From the NCBI GenBank assembly GCA_029856145.1, contig JAHQWK010000022.1:61422-125421 (forward strand): 64,000 nt of DNA. Direction: 5' to 3'. The position numbers and the translations under genes are program-made. Positions 8,603-17,493 of the stretch are shown here, piece after piece. This DNA is from Promethearchaeia archaeon (GTDB lineage: Archaea; Asgardarchaeota; Lokiarchaeia; Sigyniarchaeales; SOKP01). The first letter of the stretch is position 1. Each line of letters opens with the position of its first letter. The notes beneath the pieces are model-generated. The model had not been told where the DNA came from. It did no database searches and was given only the letters and a program-made list of their open reading frames with translations.

Positions 8603-9904
8603 TTAATTTTCATCTAAATATTTTATATCTTCATCTGAGATTTTTTTGATCTCATCTTTTAACTCTTGATAAAACTTGGTGAATTCAGAACTAAACGAGA
8701 GGGGTGATCTTATCAATTCAGTTTTAATAGCTTCAAATTCTTCTTCATCTGGAAATATTTTTCGAAGTTTGTTTTCTAATTCTAGTGGTATTTTCACATA
8801 TTTCCCTGTTAGAATGAGGGGCTGTTTTTTGCTTTTGATAATTTTATATGGAAAGTTTGAAAAATACTTTTCAATCAATTCGAATGCCGCTTCGTATTGA
8901 GACATATCTTTAACCGAGTTTTTTAATTCTCGTTCAAATTTCCTCTCAAAATCATCAGTGAATTTAATTACAGAATCTCTTAACAATTTTGAAGTTTTTG
9001 AGGCGACTAATCCTACTGTTATATTTTTAGATTCTTTTAATATCAAGATGCCCTCTTCTAGATTAATATCTAAAAGCCCCCCAATATGCATTACTTCTTC
9101 GCTTATAAGCTGTACTGCATTTAAAAAGCCTGTGAATATTGCTTCACTTATATTTGTTTCAGACCAATCATGATCATACAAGGGATGCCCGTCCCTGTCT
9201 TTAACAATAATTCTATGGATTGTAAAGGGTAGTATATATAATAATTTTGGTTCTCTCGCAAGTGTAAATATAAAAATAAGAGCGCCTATCATAATCATAA
9301 TATCAGATACAAGAATAAGAAGTGTTTCAAAAAGATATAAAACATAAAATATAAGTCCTAAAGGACAAATGAATAAGATCCCTATAAAGAAAATAGAAGC
9401 TTCCTTTTTTATTAAAATAGGAGAATTCACCCAAGTTTTCAAGCCCCAAAAAAATAAATAAAACACAGAGATACTAGTAAAAAATATTCCTATGATATTA
9501 AAGACCCCTATCCAATCTACTCTAAGATATCCTGCTTCCAAACTTATTCCTATAGCACCAGGTTGCGTACCTACGTAGATAAATAATGTACTTAGCCCAG
9601 AAATGACCAGAAGACCTTTAGAATAAAATGTTTCCTTAATTGTATAGGTCACACCTATTACTATAAAAATGGTCGTGGGTATAAGAAGTAATCCAGTAAA
9701 AACCGCAAGAACTTCATTAATAAAAAGAAATGCTAAGCCATCAAATAGTAAAAAGATCCAGAAGAAAATCCATCCAAATCTCATAAATAATAGGGATGTT
9801 ATTTTTTTAGATTTTGGAGAATAATAGGAAATAACTGTAACAATTATACCTAGAGTTGCGACTATAAAATCAATAATAACCTCAATATTCCAATTTAAAA
9901 CCAT
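8603..9904 (-). CDS. 7-TM membrane protein with cytoplasmic longin-like domain
   Basis: 433 residues. Seven hydrophobic helices span residues 8-225. A soluble region follows with the pattern IIVKDRDGHPLYDHDW, a helix ISEAIFTGFLNAVQLISEE, then a beta sheet and a helix FERKFERELKN. This beta-helix-beta order is the longin/roadblock type of fold, and the same pattern recurs in the protein at 14864-16237. In Asgard archaea such domains are common and are thought to work with small GTPases, so this may be a membrane receptor or scaffold for a GTPase. The C-terminal 60 residues resemble the small protein at 10685-11050. Confidence 0.65.
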   Translation of the reverse strand: MVLNWNIEVIIDFIVATLGIIVTVISYYSPKSKKITSLLFMRFGWIFFWIFLLFDGLAFLFINEVLAVFTGLLLIPTTIFIVIGVTYTIKETFYSKGLLVISGLSTLFIYVGTQPGAIGISLEAGYLRVDWIGVFNIIGIFFTSISVFYLFFWGLKTWVNSPILIKKEASIFFIGILFICPLGLIFYVLYLFETLLILVSDIMIMIGALIFIFTLAREPKLLYILPFTIHRIIVKDRDGHPLYDHDWSETNISEAIFTGFLNAVQLISEEVMHIGGLLDINLEEGILILKESKNITVGLVASKTSKLLRDSVIKFTDDFERKFERELKNSVKDMSQYEAAFELIEKYFSNFPYKIIKSKKQPLILTGKYVKIPLELENKLRKIFPDEEEFEAIKTELIRSPLSFSSEFTKFYQELKDEIKKISDEDIKYLDEN

Positions 9905-9926
9905 TCTCTTACCTCTTATCTAATTA

Positions 9927-10649
9927 TTACCTAAGTTTTTTTTTTGTATAAGATTTTGATGTATCTAAAATTTCAATAAAAAAATCGTTTAAGTTGGTGT
10001 TTATACATATTTCGCTATCCAAATCTTGGTTTAAAGTAATTATGCCATGATCTAATAAATAATTGATGCGATAATAAACATCCTCTCTCTTTTCATCAAT
10101 TTCTTTATAGATATCTGACTTGATGACCGTTTTATTCTCATTAAGCAAGTGTATTATTTTGTTATTTATTCGATCTCTTAAGATGAAAAGGATTCTTCCT
10201 GCCATCTCATCAAGTTCATATGGAAGAAAAACAGTATAGTTCCCAACTTTTATTTTTTTAATGTAATTAAATTTTAGAAGCATTTCCAAATGCCATACTA
10301 GTTGCCCAGAACTCCCCATTTCTTCTGATAAAGCTTTTTTTCTTAGAATTGAAAAGTGTACTCCAGGGTTCATTATTATGTATTTATAAATCCTATTTCT
10401 AATACTGTTTGAAAGAACTGTTTCCCTTGAGAATTTTGAACCTTCAATCAATATTTTTTTGTTTATTAGAAGTTGTATTATAAATAAGAGACCATTTCTG
10501 GGTATTTTTAATCTTTTTTTAGCAATATTGTATAGAGTCTCTAAATTTAATACTTTATTCTTACTCATTATTTCCTCAGCTATCTCTATAACTCTCTTTA
10601 CATTTGGATGTTCTAATCCAACTGGTTTAGATAAAATTTGAGTTTTCAT
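9927..10649 (-). CDS. Winged-helix transcriptional regulator
   Basis: 240 residues with two winged-helix units. The first, residues 85-140 (MNPGVHFSILRKKALSEEM, then SGQLVWHLEMLLKFNYIKKI), is typical of archaeal ArsR/HTH_20-like regulators. The second is about 160-215 (IIHLLNENKTVIKSDIY, then EDVYYRINYLLDHGIITL). There is no ligand domain or membrane segment, so it is probably a DNA-binding regulator. It lies between the small protein gene at 10685 and the 7-TM protein gene, all on the minus strand with short gaps (about 20-35 bases), so it may control that operon. Confidence 0.75.
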   Translation of the reverse strand: MKTQILSKPVGLEHPNVKRVIEIAEEIMSKNKVLNLETLYNIAKKRLKIPRNGLLFIIQLLINKKILIEGSKFSRETVLSNSIRNRIYKYIIMNPGVHFSILRKKALSEEMGSSGQLVWHLEMLLKFNYIKKIKVGNYTVFLPYELDEMAGRILFILRDRINNKIIHLLNENKTVIKSDIYKEIDEKREDVYYRINYLLDHGIITLNQDLDSEICINTNLNDFFIEILDTSKSYTKKKLR

Positions 10650-10684
10650 AATAAAGATAACAAATTGTATAATATTAGGGAAAT

Positions 10685-11050
10685 CTAAGCATTATATTCG
10701 ATTTTGGATAATTTATATGATTCTTTCTTTATATCGTTAAATAGGTTTACAAATTCTGTAAAAGATCCTTCAGGGGCTTTCAGAATTTCATCTTTTAACA
10801 ATTTCCTAAAATTGGCGTCTTTTATAATTTTATCAAGAATTCTATAAAGTTTGTTTCTTAATAAATTTAAATACAAATTATCAGTAAGAACAAATATTTT
10901 AGAAATATAACTTATTTTTTTAAAAAACGTGAAGAGCTTATAATTTTTTATTGTTAGTATTTCTAGCCTTCTTCTATATTTTAAGATTAATGACTCTATT
11001 ATTCCTAAAGTGTTATTTTGGTCCTTAAAATGTTTTCTTATAATTAACAT
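10685..11050 (-). CDS. Small hypothetical protein, related to tail of neighbour
   Basis: 121 residues, basic, with no recognised domain. The C-terminal part (KLYRILDKIIKDANFRKLLK, then EILKAPEGSFTEFVNLFNDI) resembles the C-terminal 60 residues of the 7-TM protein two genes downstream (KLRKIFPDEEEFEAIKTELI, then RSPLSFSSEFTKFYQEL). It may be a free-standing copy or a decayed relative of that cytoplasmic domain. The first gene of the probable minus-strand operon 11050-8603. Confidence 0.5.
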   Translation of the reverse strand: MLIIRKHFKDQNNTLGIIESLILKYRRRLEILTIKNYKLFTFFKKISYISKIFVLTDNLYLNLLRNKLYRILDKIIKDANFRKLLKDEILKAPEGSFTEFVNLFNDIKKESYKLSKIEYNA

Positions 11051-11146
11051 GTTAAAGAGGATTTAAAAGAAAAATGCAAGTTCAATGAAAGAATAATTTA
11101 TTAAATCCTATAAATTCATATAGACCGAAATTCTACAAAAGTAATA

Positions 11147-12049
11147 TTATAACTTCGTTATAAGACAATAATAAAATCCGATAGTATCGTGAATGTGAGG
11201 ATACAATCGTTGTGAGAACTTTAAATCTTCTATTAAATTAATTCCAAAAACTTCAGTTAATCCTTTCAAGCCATATTTATTAGAAATATCAACTATAGAA
11301 AAATTGTCTAAGCTCTTTAAGGTATCATTTACAACTAGCTCATTTTCTTCAGGAGCAATTGAACATGTACAATATAGTAAATTTCCCCTTGTTTTTAAAG
11401 TGTTTAATCCTGTTTTTAATAACTTCTTTTGAATTAAAGCCATTTTTTCAATGTATCGTATATTTTTACTCTTCTTTCTATCGGGATCTTGTCTTATCAA
11501 TCCTTCTCCTGTACATGGAGCATCTAATAAGATTTTATCCGCCTTAATATGTAAATTTGATACATTAACAGCGTCCATATTAAGAACTATTGAATTTATA
11601 ATTCCCATTCTACGAAGATTAATTTCTAAAGCAGGAATTCGATTTTTGTTCCTATCTATTAAAATCAATGTTCCTTCATTTTCCATTAGTTGAGCTAGAT
11701 GTGTTGATTTACTTCCTGGAGCTGCACACATATCAATCACAGTATCATTTGGCTTAGGATCGAGAATAATAGCTGAAAGCATTGAAGCAACATTTTGTAA
11801 ATAATAATAACCTTGTAGAAATTCATGAGAAGAACCTAAATTATAAGGGGTTTTTAACACATTAAATGCATGTGGAATCCATTCAATTGGTTCTAACTCA
11901 AATCCTTTGTTTTCTAATCTTTTTCTTAATTCTGATGTGGATATCTTAAGAGTATTGGTTCGGATTGATGGAGTTAATGGGAGCTCATTTGCTTTCAAAT
12001 AATTTATTGTTTCATCTAAACCTAAGAATTGAATATATCTTTCAATCAT
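11147..12049 (-). CDS. NOL1/NOP2/Sun-family RNA m5C methyltransferase
   Basis: S-adenosylmethionine-dependent cytosine-C5 methyltransferase acting on tRNA or rRNA. The SAM-binding motif MCAAPGSKSTHLAQ, the first catalytic-motif Cys in DAPCTGEGLI and the nucleophile Cys in YCTCSIAPEENE are all present, the last near residue 230. The first ATG is at 12049, but the frame is open upstream to a stop at 12128-12130. The extra codons read ARKLAEEYGYLPYM, which looks like the usual N-terminal helix of the family. A Shine-Dalgarno-like GAGATGAT ends 6 bases before an in-frame ATT at 12109. The true start may therefore be that non-standard codon. Confidence 0.9.
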   Translation of the reverse strand: MIERYIQFLGLDETINYLKANELPLTPSIRTNTLKISTSELRKRLENKGFELEPIEWIPHAFNVLKTPYNLGSSHEFLQGYYYLQNVASMLSAIILDPKPNDTVIDMCAAPGSKSTHLAQLMENEGTLILIDRNKNRIPALEINLRRMGIINSIVLNMDAVNVSNLHIKADKILLDAPCTGEGLIRQDPDRKKSKNIRYIEKMALIQKKLLKTGLNTLKTRGNLLYCTCSIAPEENELVVNDTLKSLDNFSIVDISNKYGLKGLTEVFGINLIEDLKFSQRLYPHIHDTIGFYYCLITKL

Positions 12050-12106
12050 ATAGGGAAGGTAACCATATTCTTCAGCGAGTTTTCTAGCATCTTTATGGGT
12101 CTGAGA

Positions 12107-12123
12107 AATTGAAAAATCATCTC
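12107..12123 (-). promoter_or_regulatory. Shine-Dalgarno and possible AUU start of the methyltransferase
   Basis: On the minus strand GAGATGAT (12123-12116) is followed by 6 bases and then ATT (12109-12107), in frame with the methyltransferase. The frame between ATT and the first ATG is open, encodes a family-like helix and contains no ATG, GTG or TTG. Confidence 0.4.
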
Positions 12124-12191
12124 GATTTCATTCTATTAATACTAATAAAAAATAATAAATTATAATTGTTATCAGAGAGAAAATTTGTCCT

Positions 12192-12806
12192 ATGATTGAA
12201 GTAGAAATAAAAGTAAGAATCTCAAATCACGATTTAATTCGAAAAAAGTTTGAAGAAAATAACGGAATTTATAAAATTTCACTTCTTCATGAGGATACTT
12301 ATTTTAACCTGCCAAAAGGATTAAGAGATTTTAAAAAAACTGATGAAGCTTTAAGATTGAGGAAATCCGTTGAATTTAACAAAAATGATGAGACAAAAAA
12401 ACAAGTTATCAATCATTTTATCACTTATAAAGGTAAAAAGATGGATCTCTCGACAAAAACTCGTAAAGAGCTTGATATCAAAATAGAAGACATTGAAAAT
12501 ATGAAGTTATTGCTAGAAGAATTGGGATTTCAAGAAATCTTTACCGTTAAGAAAGAAAGAGAATTATATGAGTTTGAATTTAAAAACTACTATATTGAAG
12601 CGTTAATTGATTATCTACCAATTTTAGACCAACATTTTTTAGAAGTTGAATTTTTATTAGATTCTCCTAAAAATCTTAAAGATTCCACAGTAGTTCTATT
12701 TGATTTTTTAAGTTTGTTCGGTATTAAGAAGGAAGAATCTATAAGAAAATCATATTTAGAACTGATTGCTGAAAAACTTAAAGGAAATTTTAAAAGATTT
12801 TCTTGA
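12192..12806 (+). CDS. CYTH-domain protein (class IV adenylate cyclase / triphosphatase fold)
   Basis: 204 residues with the CYTH signature MIEVEIKVRI (ExExK-type: Glu3, Glu5, Lys7) at the N-terminus. The other tunnel residues are in place: HEDTYFNLP, DEALRLRKS, TYKGKK, RKELDIKIED, KERELYEF, EALIDYLP and LEVEFLL. The fold hydrolyses or cyclises triphosphate substrates in a beta tunnel with Mg2+. Archaeal members resemble CyaB and thiamine-triphosphatase, but the substrate is usually unknown. It is divergent from the RNA methyltransferase and convergent with the HD-domain operon. Confidence 0.88.
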   Translation: MIEVEIKVRISNHDLIRKKFEENNGIYKISLLHEDTYFNLPKGLRDFKKTDEALRLRKSVEFNKNDETKKQVINHFITYKGKKMDLSTKTRKELDIKIEDIENMKLLLEELGFQEIFTVKKERELYEFEFKNYYIEALIDYLPILDQHFLEVEFLLDSPKNLKDSTVVLFDFLSLFGIKKEESIRKSYLELIAEKLKGNFKRFS

Positions 12807-13085
12807 TTATTTCTTTAAATCTTTATATTGTCCATCCAAGATTTGTGCGATATAACGTCGTTCTTTAATAATCCACATTATTTTATGACCTTCTCTAGCC
12901 TTTTTACCCCATTCTGATTTTTTATTGCGATTTTGTTCAATATATCGATATCCAAAAAGATCCACATATTTTACACCACTAGAAAATTTGTGTATAGAGT
13001 ATTCGATATCATCAATTTCAACATTTTTTTTACGTTCAAATATGGCATTAAAGATCTTCAAACCATTTTCTTTTAAATCTTCCAT
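12807..13085 (-). CDS. Small conserved-looking hypothetical protein
   Basis: 92 residues, basic, with many aromatic residues and no membrane segment. I recognise no family. The strong GAGGTGATT Shine-Dalgarno 8 bases before the ATG shows it is translated. It follows the HD-domain gene by 14 bases and is its probable operon partner, so the two may act together. Confidence 0.6.
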   Translation of the reverse strand: MEDLKENGLKIFNAIFERKKNVEIDDIEYSIHKFSSGVKYVDLFGYRYIEQNRNKKSEWGKKAREGHKIMWIIKERRYIAQILDGQYKDLKK

Positions 13086-13099
13086 ACTCTTGAATCACC

Positions 13100-14575
13100 T
13101 CAAATTATTATAGTATCTTGTGCCATTATGTTTTCTTTCTTTTCCTTTTTATCTTTTATAATTTCTATATCTTGAAGATTAATCATGGTTTTTGGGAACA
13201 ATTCTCCACTATCTAATCTTCCAAATGTTTTTCTCTTTTCATTTGAAAATAATTTGAAATTAAATTCCATGATGTCTTTAGCTTGTTGATTTTTAAATTG
13301 CATTAACCAAGTAAATTCATCTAAACTAAGTAAAAGTTCATCTAACAATGTTACTTTTTGCAATTCAGTAGTAAAATATGTATCACGTATTTGAACAGGA
13401 ATAGGTCTCCCCCACTCCTGCAATTCATCTATTAACATTAAGAAAAATGCTAATGGTTGCTCTTCAAAAACATAATCTTTAAGTTGGGCTTTAAAATTAT
13501 GTAATGCTATTGCTCTTGCAACTAATATATATCCGATATATTCATTATTTTGTTTAATTTCGTGTGGACTTCCAAGACCCTTCAAAAGAGAAAGCGCAGA
13601 AATGACACCATGATCTAATTCTACAGGGTTCTTATATTCAAATTCAGGATGTCCATTTGGCTGATTTAAGAAAGTCTGTGTATCTTGAACAGAACTGCTT
13701 TGATATTTAAATCCAGCTCCTTGCCTTATTAGTTCACGAGCTTCTTTAGAAAGTCCTTCTTCTATAATTTTCAGATATTCTTCTTGTTTGCCTTTCCATG
13801 CTAAAGTTATTTCAAAAGGTATGAATTCTAAATCAAGAGTAGGATAACACTTTAATAATTGGTTAAGAAGTGAATAGTTAACTGCTGTTGTCATTTTTCC
13901 TAAAGGATAACCGATATCATGAAGTAACCCCGTGATCCACCAAAATTTATCCTTTAATAAATTCTTGTCTAGTTCTGTTAATTCAGAAATCACGCCTTCT
14001 AGAGATCCTTGTCCTAAATCTTGTTCTAAAAGAAAATCTCCTAACACTGCCACCCGAAGCGCATGTTCAGTATGATCTCGATAATATTTTCTTACACTGG
14101 TACTATAAAGAAATGCCTCAAGGTCGGGTAAAGCTCGTATAAGATATAATAAACCCTCAGATTCAATTCCCCTTTCTTTAGATACATCAAAAAGAGCCGT
14201 AGATAAATCTTTTTTTTTACCTGTAATAAAATCCAAATCAAAATCTAAGCCCTCAACATCCTTTAAAGATTTTTTAATATGTTTCTCAATTGGTTTTTTA
14301 ATCCCACTAAGAATTTTCGTTTTAAAGCTTGAAATACTTTTTCCCAAAAATCCTAACTTATCCAATTCTTTTTGTGCTTCGCTTAATTCCTTATCCAAAT
14401 CTTTGAATGATAACATTTTTTTATCTTTTTTGAATTCTTCAAGTGCTTCAGGATGTACTTCTTCTAAAGTTTTTTCTACAGAACTCATTATATTAGAAAG
14501 CCATTGGCTAAAACTATTACTTTGACCCGAAATTCGATTTAATATCCAATCATCATTTATTTGAAAATCTGGCAA
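13100..14575 (-). CDS. HD-domain phosphohydrolase-like protein
   Basis: 491 residues. The N-terminal 130 residues are charged and helical. The HD-type metal site begins with HTEHALRVA near residue 170 and continues with LLHDIGYPLG near 218. A later His in AIALHNF (about 360) could complete the site. HD enzymes hydrolyse nucleotides, cyclic nucleotides or (p)ppGpp with a di-metal centre; this one cannot be placed further. The start is a TTG without an obvious Shine-Dalgarno, and the next Met is 29 codons downstream, so the N-terminus is uncertain. It precedes the 92-residue gene in an operon. Confidence 0.78.
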   Translation of the reverse strand: MPDFQINDDWILNRISGQSNSFSQWLSNIMSSVEKTLEEVHPEALEEFKKDKKMLSFKDLDKELSEAQKELDKLGFLGKSISSFKTKILSGIKKPIEKHIKKSLKDVEGLDFDLDFITGKKKDLSTALFDVSKERGIESEGLLYLIRALPDLEAFLYSTSVRKYYRDHTEHALRVAVLGDFLLEQDLGQGSLEGVISELTELDKNLLKDKFWWITGLLHDIGYPLGKMTTAVNYSLLNQLLKCYPTLDLEFIPFEITLAWKGKQEEYLKIIEEGLSKEARELIRQGAGFKYQSSSVQDTQTFLNQPNGHPEFEYKNPVELDHGVISALSLLKGLGSPHEIKQNNEYIGYILVARAIALHNFKAQLKDYVFEEQPLAFFLMLIDELQEWGRPIPVQIRDTYFTTELQKVTLLDELLLSLDEFTWLMQFKNQQAKDIMEFNFKLFSNEKRKTFGRLDSGELFPKTMINLQDIEIIKDKKEKKENIMAQDTIII

Positions 14576-14863
14576 ATTAATACAACAAAGAGTTTTATTT
14601 ATCTATTTTAATCTATAGTATTTATTCTTTTTAAATTTTTAAATTGAAGTTAAGATGTTAATAAGAAGTGAAACTAATAAAGCATACTTCTTGAGAATAC
14701 AGAAATTTCGTGTTATTATCTTAGAATTGGATTTCTTCCTAAAAATTTAAATGTCCGATAATTTATGTTAAACCAAATTAAAAACGATTTTGATATCATG
14801 TTTTAAATTGTATAGATTCAATCCTTTTTTTTAAAATATAACATCGAAGTGTTGATTTTTTTC

Positions 14864-16237
14864 ATGGTTTACTTTGAAATTGATCGTTTAGGATTTAATT
14901 GCGGAAAAATTAAGGAAAAGTGCTCAAAATACCCTAAATTCTGTATGGCTTGCATTAAAAATAGATTAAAGCAACTTGGATTTGAAATTGATTCTAATGT
15001 AGAAGTATATGAGGTAGATTCTTATGAACGCCGTATTCAGATGGAACGAGAGTTAATTTGGCGGAAGTTTTTAGATGTTCTGAATATTAGGCATATTATA
15101 ATAATGGATAAAGAGTCAGGTTTGACTTTATTGAATTATCCCGTATCGGGAGAAGAAATAAGCGCAGATTTATTAAGTGGGTTTATTCAAGCAAATATAA
15201 CTTTTTCTGAATACCATACTACTTCTTATGAGAATACACATTCACCAAGGAATCATAAGTTCTATGAGTTTCAATATCAAAACTTTAATATTCTTTTAAA
15301 GGATGGAGAATTTATTCGTCTCTGCTTAATGCTTGATCATAATGCTTCTGAAAATATGAGAAGCCATGTTCTCCAATTCATACCTGAATTCGAAGAAATA
15401 TTTAGTAAAGAACTAAATAATTTTAGAAATGCAGGAATGTTTTATTCTAAAAATATGGTTGAGTTCATTGTTGACTCGTTTGAAATAAAATTGGTTTTTC
15501 CCATGACTTTGGCTCTTTCGATTACTCCACATGATTTGAAGAGCATAGACCAAAATCAAATTCAAAAAGCTATAGTTAATATTGCTACAGAACTACTTAT
15601 TTCAAGGCAATTCTTTTTTATTAACAATTTGTTGAATCAAGTGAAGAAAATTGTTAATATAGATGCGAATGTTATTTTATACCAGATATATCAACTAGTA
15701 GAGAATAAAATCATTAATCCTATAAATTTAGAAGCAGTTGTGAGTAATATCGAAATGATTCAAGAAGCTCATAATGAAAAGGTCGCTAAATACAAACCAA
15801 TTTCTTCTATAATTATTACAAATTCAGATTTTGAAAAATTAAAAGAACAAGTAGAAGATATGGAAAAAGACTCAGCAATCAAAATGATAAAAGAATTAAT
15901 AAAAAAAGGTAAAGCTGCCGAGAAATCTCTAGCTTATCAAGTAGGAGAAGAAGAATACAAGAAAGCCTTATTTTTAGCTAGAGAATTTAATTTGAAAACA
16001 GAAATCGAGCGAACATCAAAAATGCTATTAGAATTAGACAAGCAAGTTAAACAAATAGAGTTAGACTTTAATATAGAAGCAGGAGAAAATGCGGAAAAGA
16101 ATGGTGATTTTATTAATAGCATCCAGTATTATCAAAAAGCATTAAAAATTCTCGAGGGTTTTCTAATTTATAATGTATCTGATTCTCGAATTAAAAAATT
16201 GAAAAAGAAGATTATTAAACTTCGTGAAGAGATTTAA
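14864..16237 (+). CDS. Longin/roadblock-like domain protein with helical repeat C-terminus
   Basis: 457 residues. A short Cys-rich start (C at about 12, 19, 26 and 29) may bind zinc. Next comes a longin-like module: IIIMDKESGLTLLNY, helix SADLLSGFIQA, sheets FNILLKDGEFIRLCLML and a helix FEEIFSKELNNF. This follows the same pattern as the domain of the 7-TM protein at 8603. The C-terminal 130 residues are Lys/Glu-rich helical pairs with the TPR-like spacing GDFINSIQYYQKALKIL. The start was set at the ATG at 14864. A role as a scaffold for small GTPases is inference from Asgard biology. Confidence 0.6.
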   Translation: MVYFEIDRLGFNCGKIKEKCSKYPKFCMACIKNRLKQLGFEIDSNVEVYEVDSYERRIQMERELIWRKFLDVLNIRHIIIMDKESGLTLLNYPVSGEEISADLLSGFIQANITFSEYHTTSYENTHSPRNHKFYEFQYQNFNILLKDGEFIRLCLMLDHNASENMRSHVLQFIPEFEEIFSKELNNFRNAGMFYSKNMVEFIVDSFEIKLVFPMTLALSITPHDLKSIDQNQIQKAIVNIATELLISRQFFFINNLLNQVKKIVNIDANVILYQIYQLVENKIINPINLEAVVSNIEMIQEAHNEKVAKYKPISSIIITNSDFEKLKEQVEDMEKDSAIKMIKELIKKGKAAEKSLAYQVGEEEYKKALFLAREFNLKTEIERTSKMLLELDKQVKQIELDFNIEAGENAEKNGDFINSIQYYQKALKILEGFLIYNVSDSRIKKLKKKIIKLREEI

Positions 16238-16246
16238 CCTCTTATA

Positions 16247-17383
16247 TTAAGATACATCCAATCTCACTACATCATGATGACATACTGTTAGCGAAGAATT
16301 AGGGGGAGCAATTAACTTCACATTATCTAACACTTCTACAAAAGAAGAAAGAATTACTAAATTCTGATTATTTCCAACTAATTGAACTCCATCATGAAGT
16401 AAACAATTATCTGCTATTATTGCTTTTTCACATTTAATATTCTTAGAAATGTAAGCCTCATTATAAATCAAGGTATCTTTGATTTCTGTATTTGCTCCAA
16501 TATACACATTATCACCAATTATTACATTTGGTCCTATCCGACAATTCTTTTTAATGACCACGTTTTTTCCAATAGTAACAGGAGGATAAATTAATGCTTT
16601 TCCTTCTATATCTAGATTCTCATCAATTAAATTTTCTTTTTTCTCCTTTAGGTTTTTTAATATATCCTTCATTAATTGAATATTTCCTTCCAGTAATTCT
16701 TCTGGTTTACCGATATCTTTCCAAATGCCTGGAATTGAATAATGATACAATTTTTCTTCACTTACGAGAATAGGAAAAACATCATGTTCAATTGAAACTT
16801 TTTTATTAGGTTTAATATATTGAAAAATATCAGGCTCCAAAAGGTAAACACCAGCATTGATAGGCATTGGAATATTTTTTCCATCTGGAGGTGTATATTC
16901 GGATTTTTCAAGAAATTTTAATATTTTATTTGTATCTTCTTCGACAATTAACACACCATATCTTGATGGATCTGGAACAATTTTACTAGCAATCACGCCT
17001 AATCCTTTATATCTATCATGAGCTTGAATCATTTCTTTAAAATCAAAATTGAAAATGACATCACCATTCAATATAAAAAAATCGTCATCTTTTAGATAAT
17101 CTTCAGCTAATTTTATCGCCCCAGCAGTTCCTAATGGGTTTTTTTCGTCTGTATATTCAATTTTAATTCCAAGTTTCTCTCCATTTCCTAAATGTTTTTT
17201 TACAAGATCTGCCATAACACTAACTGCTAGAACTATCTCTCGAACTCCCGCTGATTTTAGTAATAATATTTGGCGCTCAATAACTGGTTTATTAACTACT
17301 GGGATTAGCGTCTTAGGGATCACACAACTCAATGGTCTAAGTCTTGTGGCAAAACCACCCGAGAGAATTATTCCTTTTGTCAT
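16247..17383 (-). CDS. Sugar-1-phosphate nucleotidyltransferase with left-handed beta helix
   Basis: 378 residues. The N-terminal nucleotidyltransferase domain starts GIILSGGFATRLRPLS and has the PKTLIPVVNKP motif. It should join an NTP with a sugar-1-phosphate to make an NDP-sugar, probably GDP-mannose or UDP-/dTDP-glucose type. The metal-binding LNGDVIFNFD is at about 95-105. The C-terminal part (250-370) has hexapeptide repeats (VTIGKNVVIKKNCRIGPNVI) of the left-handed beta helix, as in GlmU and GDP-mannose pyrophosphorylases. Likely used for glycolipid or protein glycosylation. It is convergent with the gene before it, ending 10 bases apart. Confidence 0.9.
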   Translation of the reverse strand: MTKGIILSGGFATRLRPLSCVIPKTLIPVVNKPVIERQILLLKSAGVREIVLAVSVMADLVKKHLGNGEKLGIKIEYTDEKNPLGTAGAIKLAEDYLKDDDFFILNGDVIFNFDFKEMIQAHDRYKGLGVIASKIVPDPSRYGVLIVEEDTNKILKFLEKSEYTPPDGKNIPMPINAGVYLLEPDIFQYIKPNKKVSIEHDVFPILVSEEKLYHYSIPGIWKDIGKPEELLEGNIQLMKDILKNLKEKKENLIDENLDIEGKALIYPPVTIGKNVVIKKNCRIGPNVIIGDNVYIGANTEIKDTLIYNEAYISKNIKCEKAIIADNCLLHDGVQLVGNNQNLVILSSFVEVLDNVKLIAPPNSSLTVCHHDVVRLDVS

Positions 17384-17493
17384 TGTAAGAATTAAGTGAT
17401 TTTATCAAAAATCTAGTTTTTATATGATAGTTTTAAGGAATAATAGCAGAAATTAAAATTTAATCAATACTCAACTAAATGAATAAAAAATAT

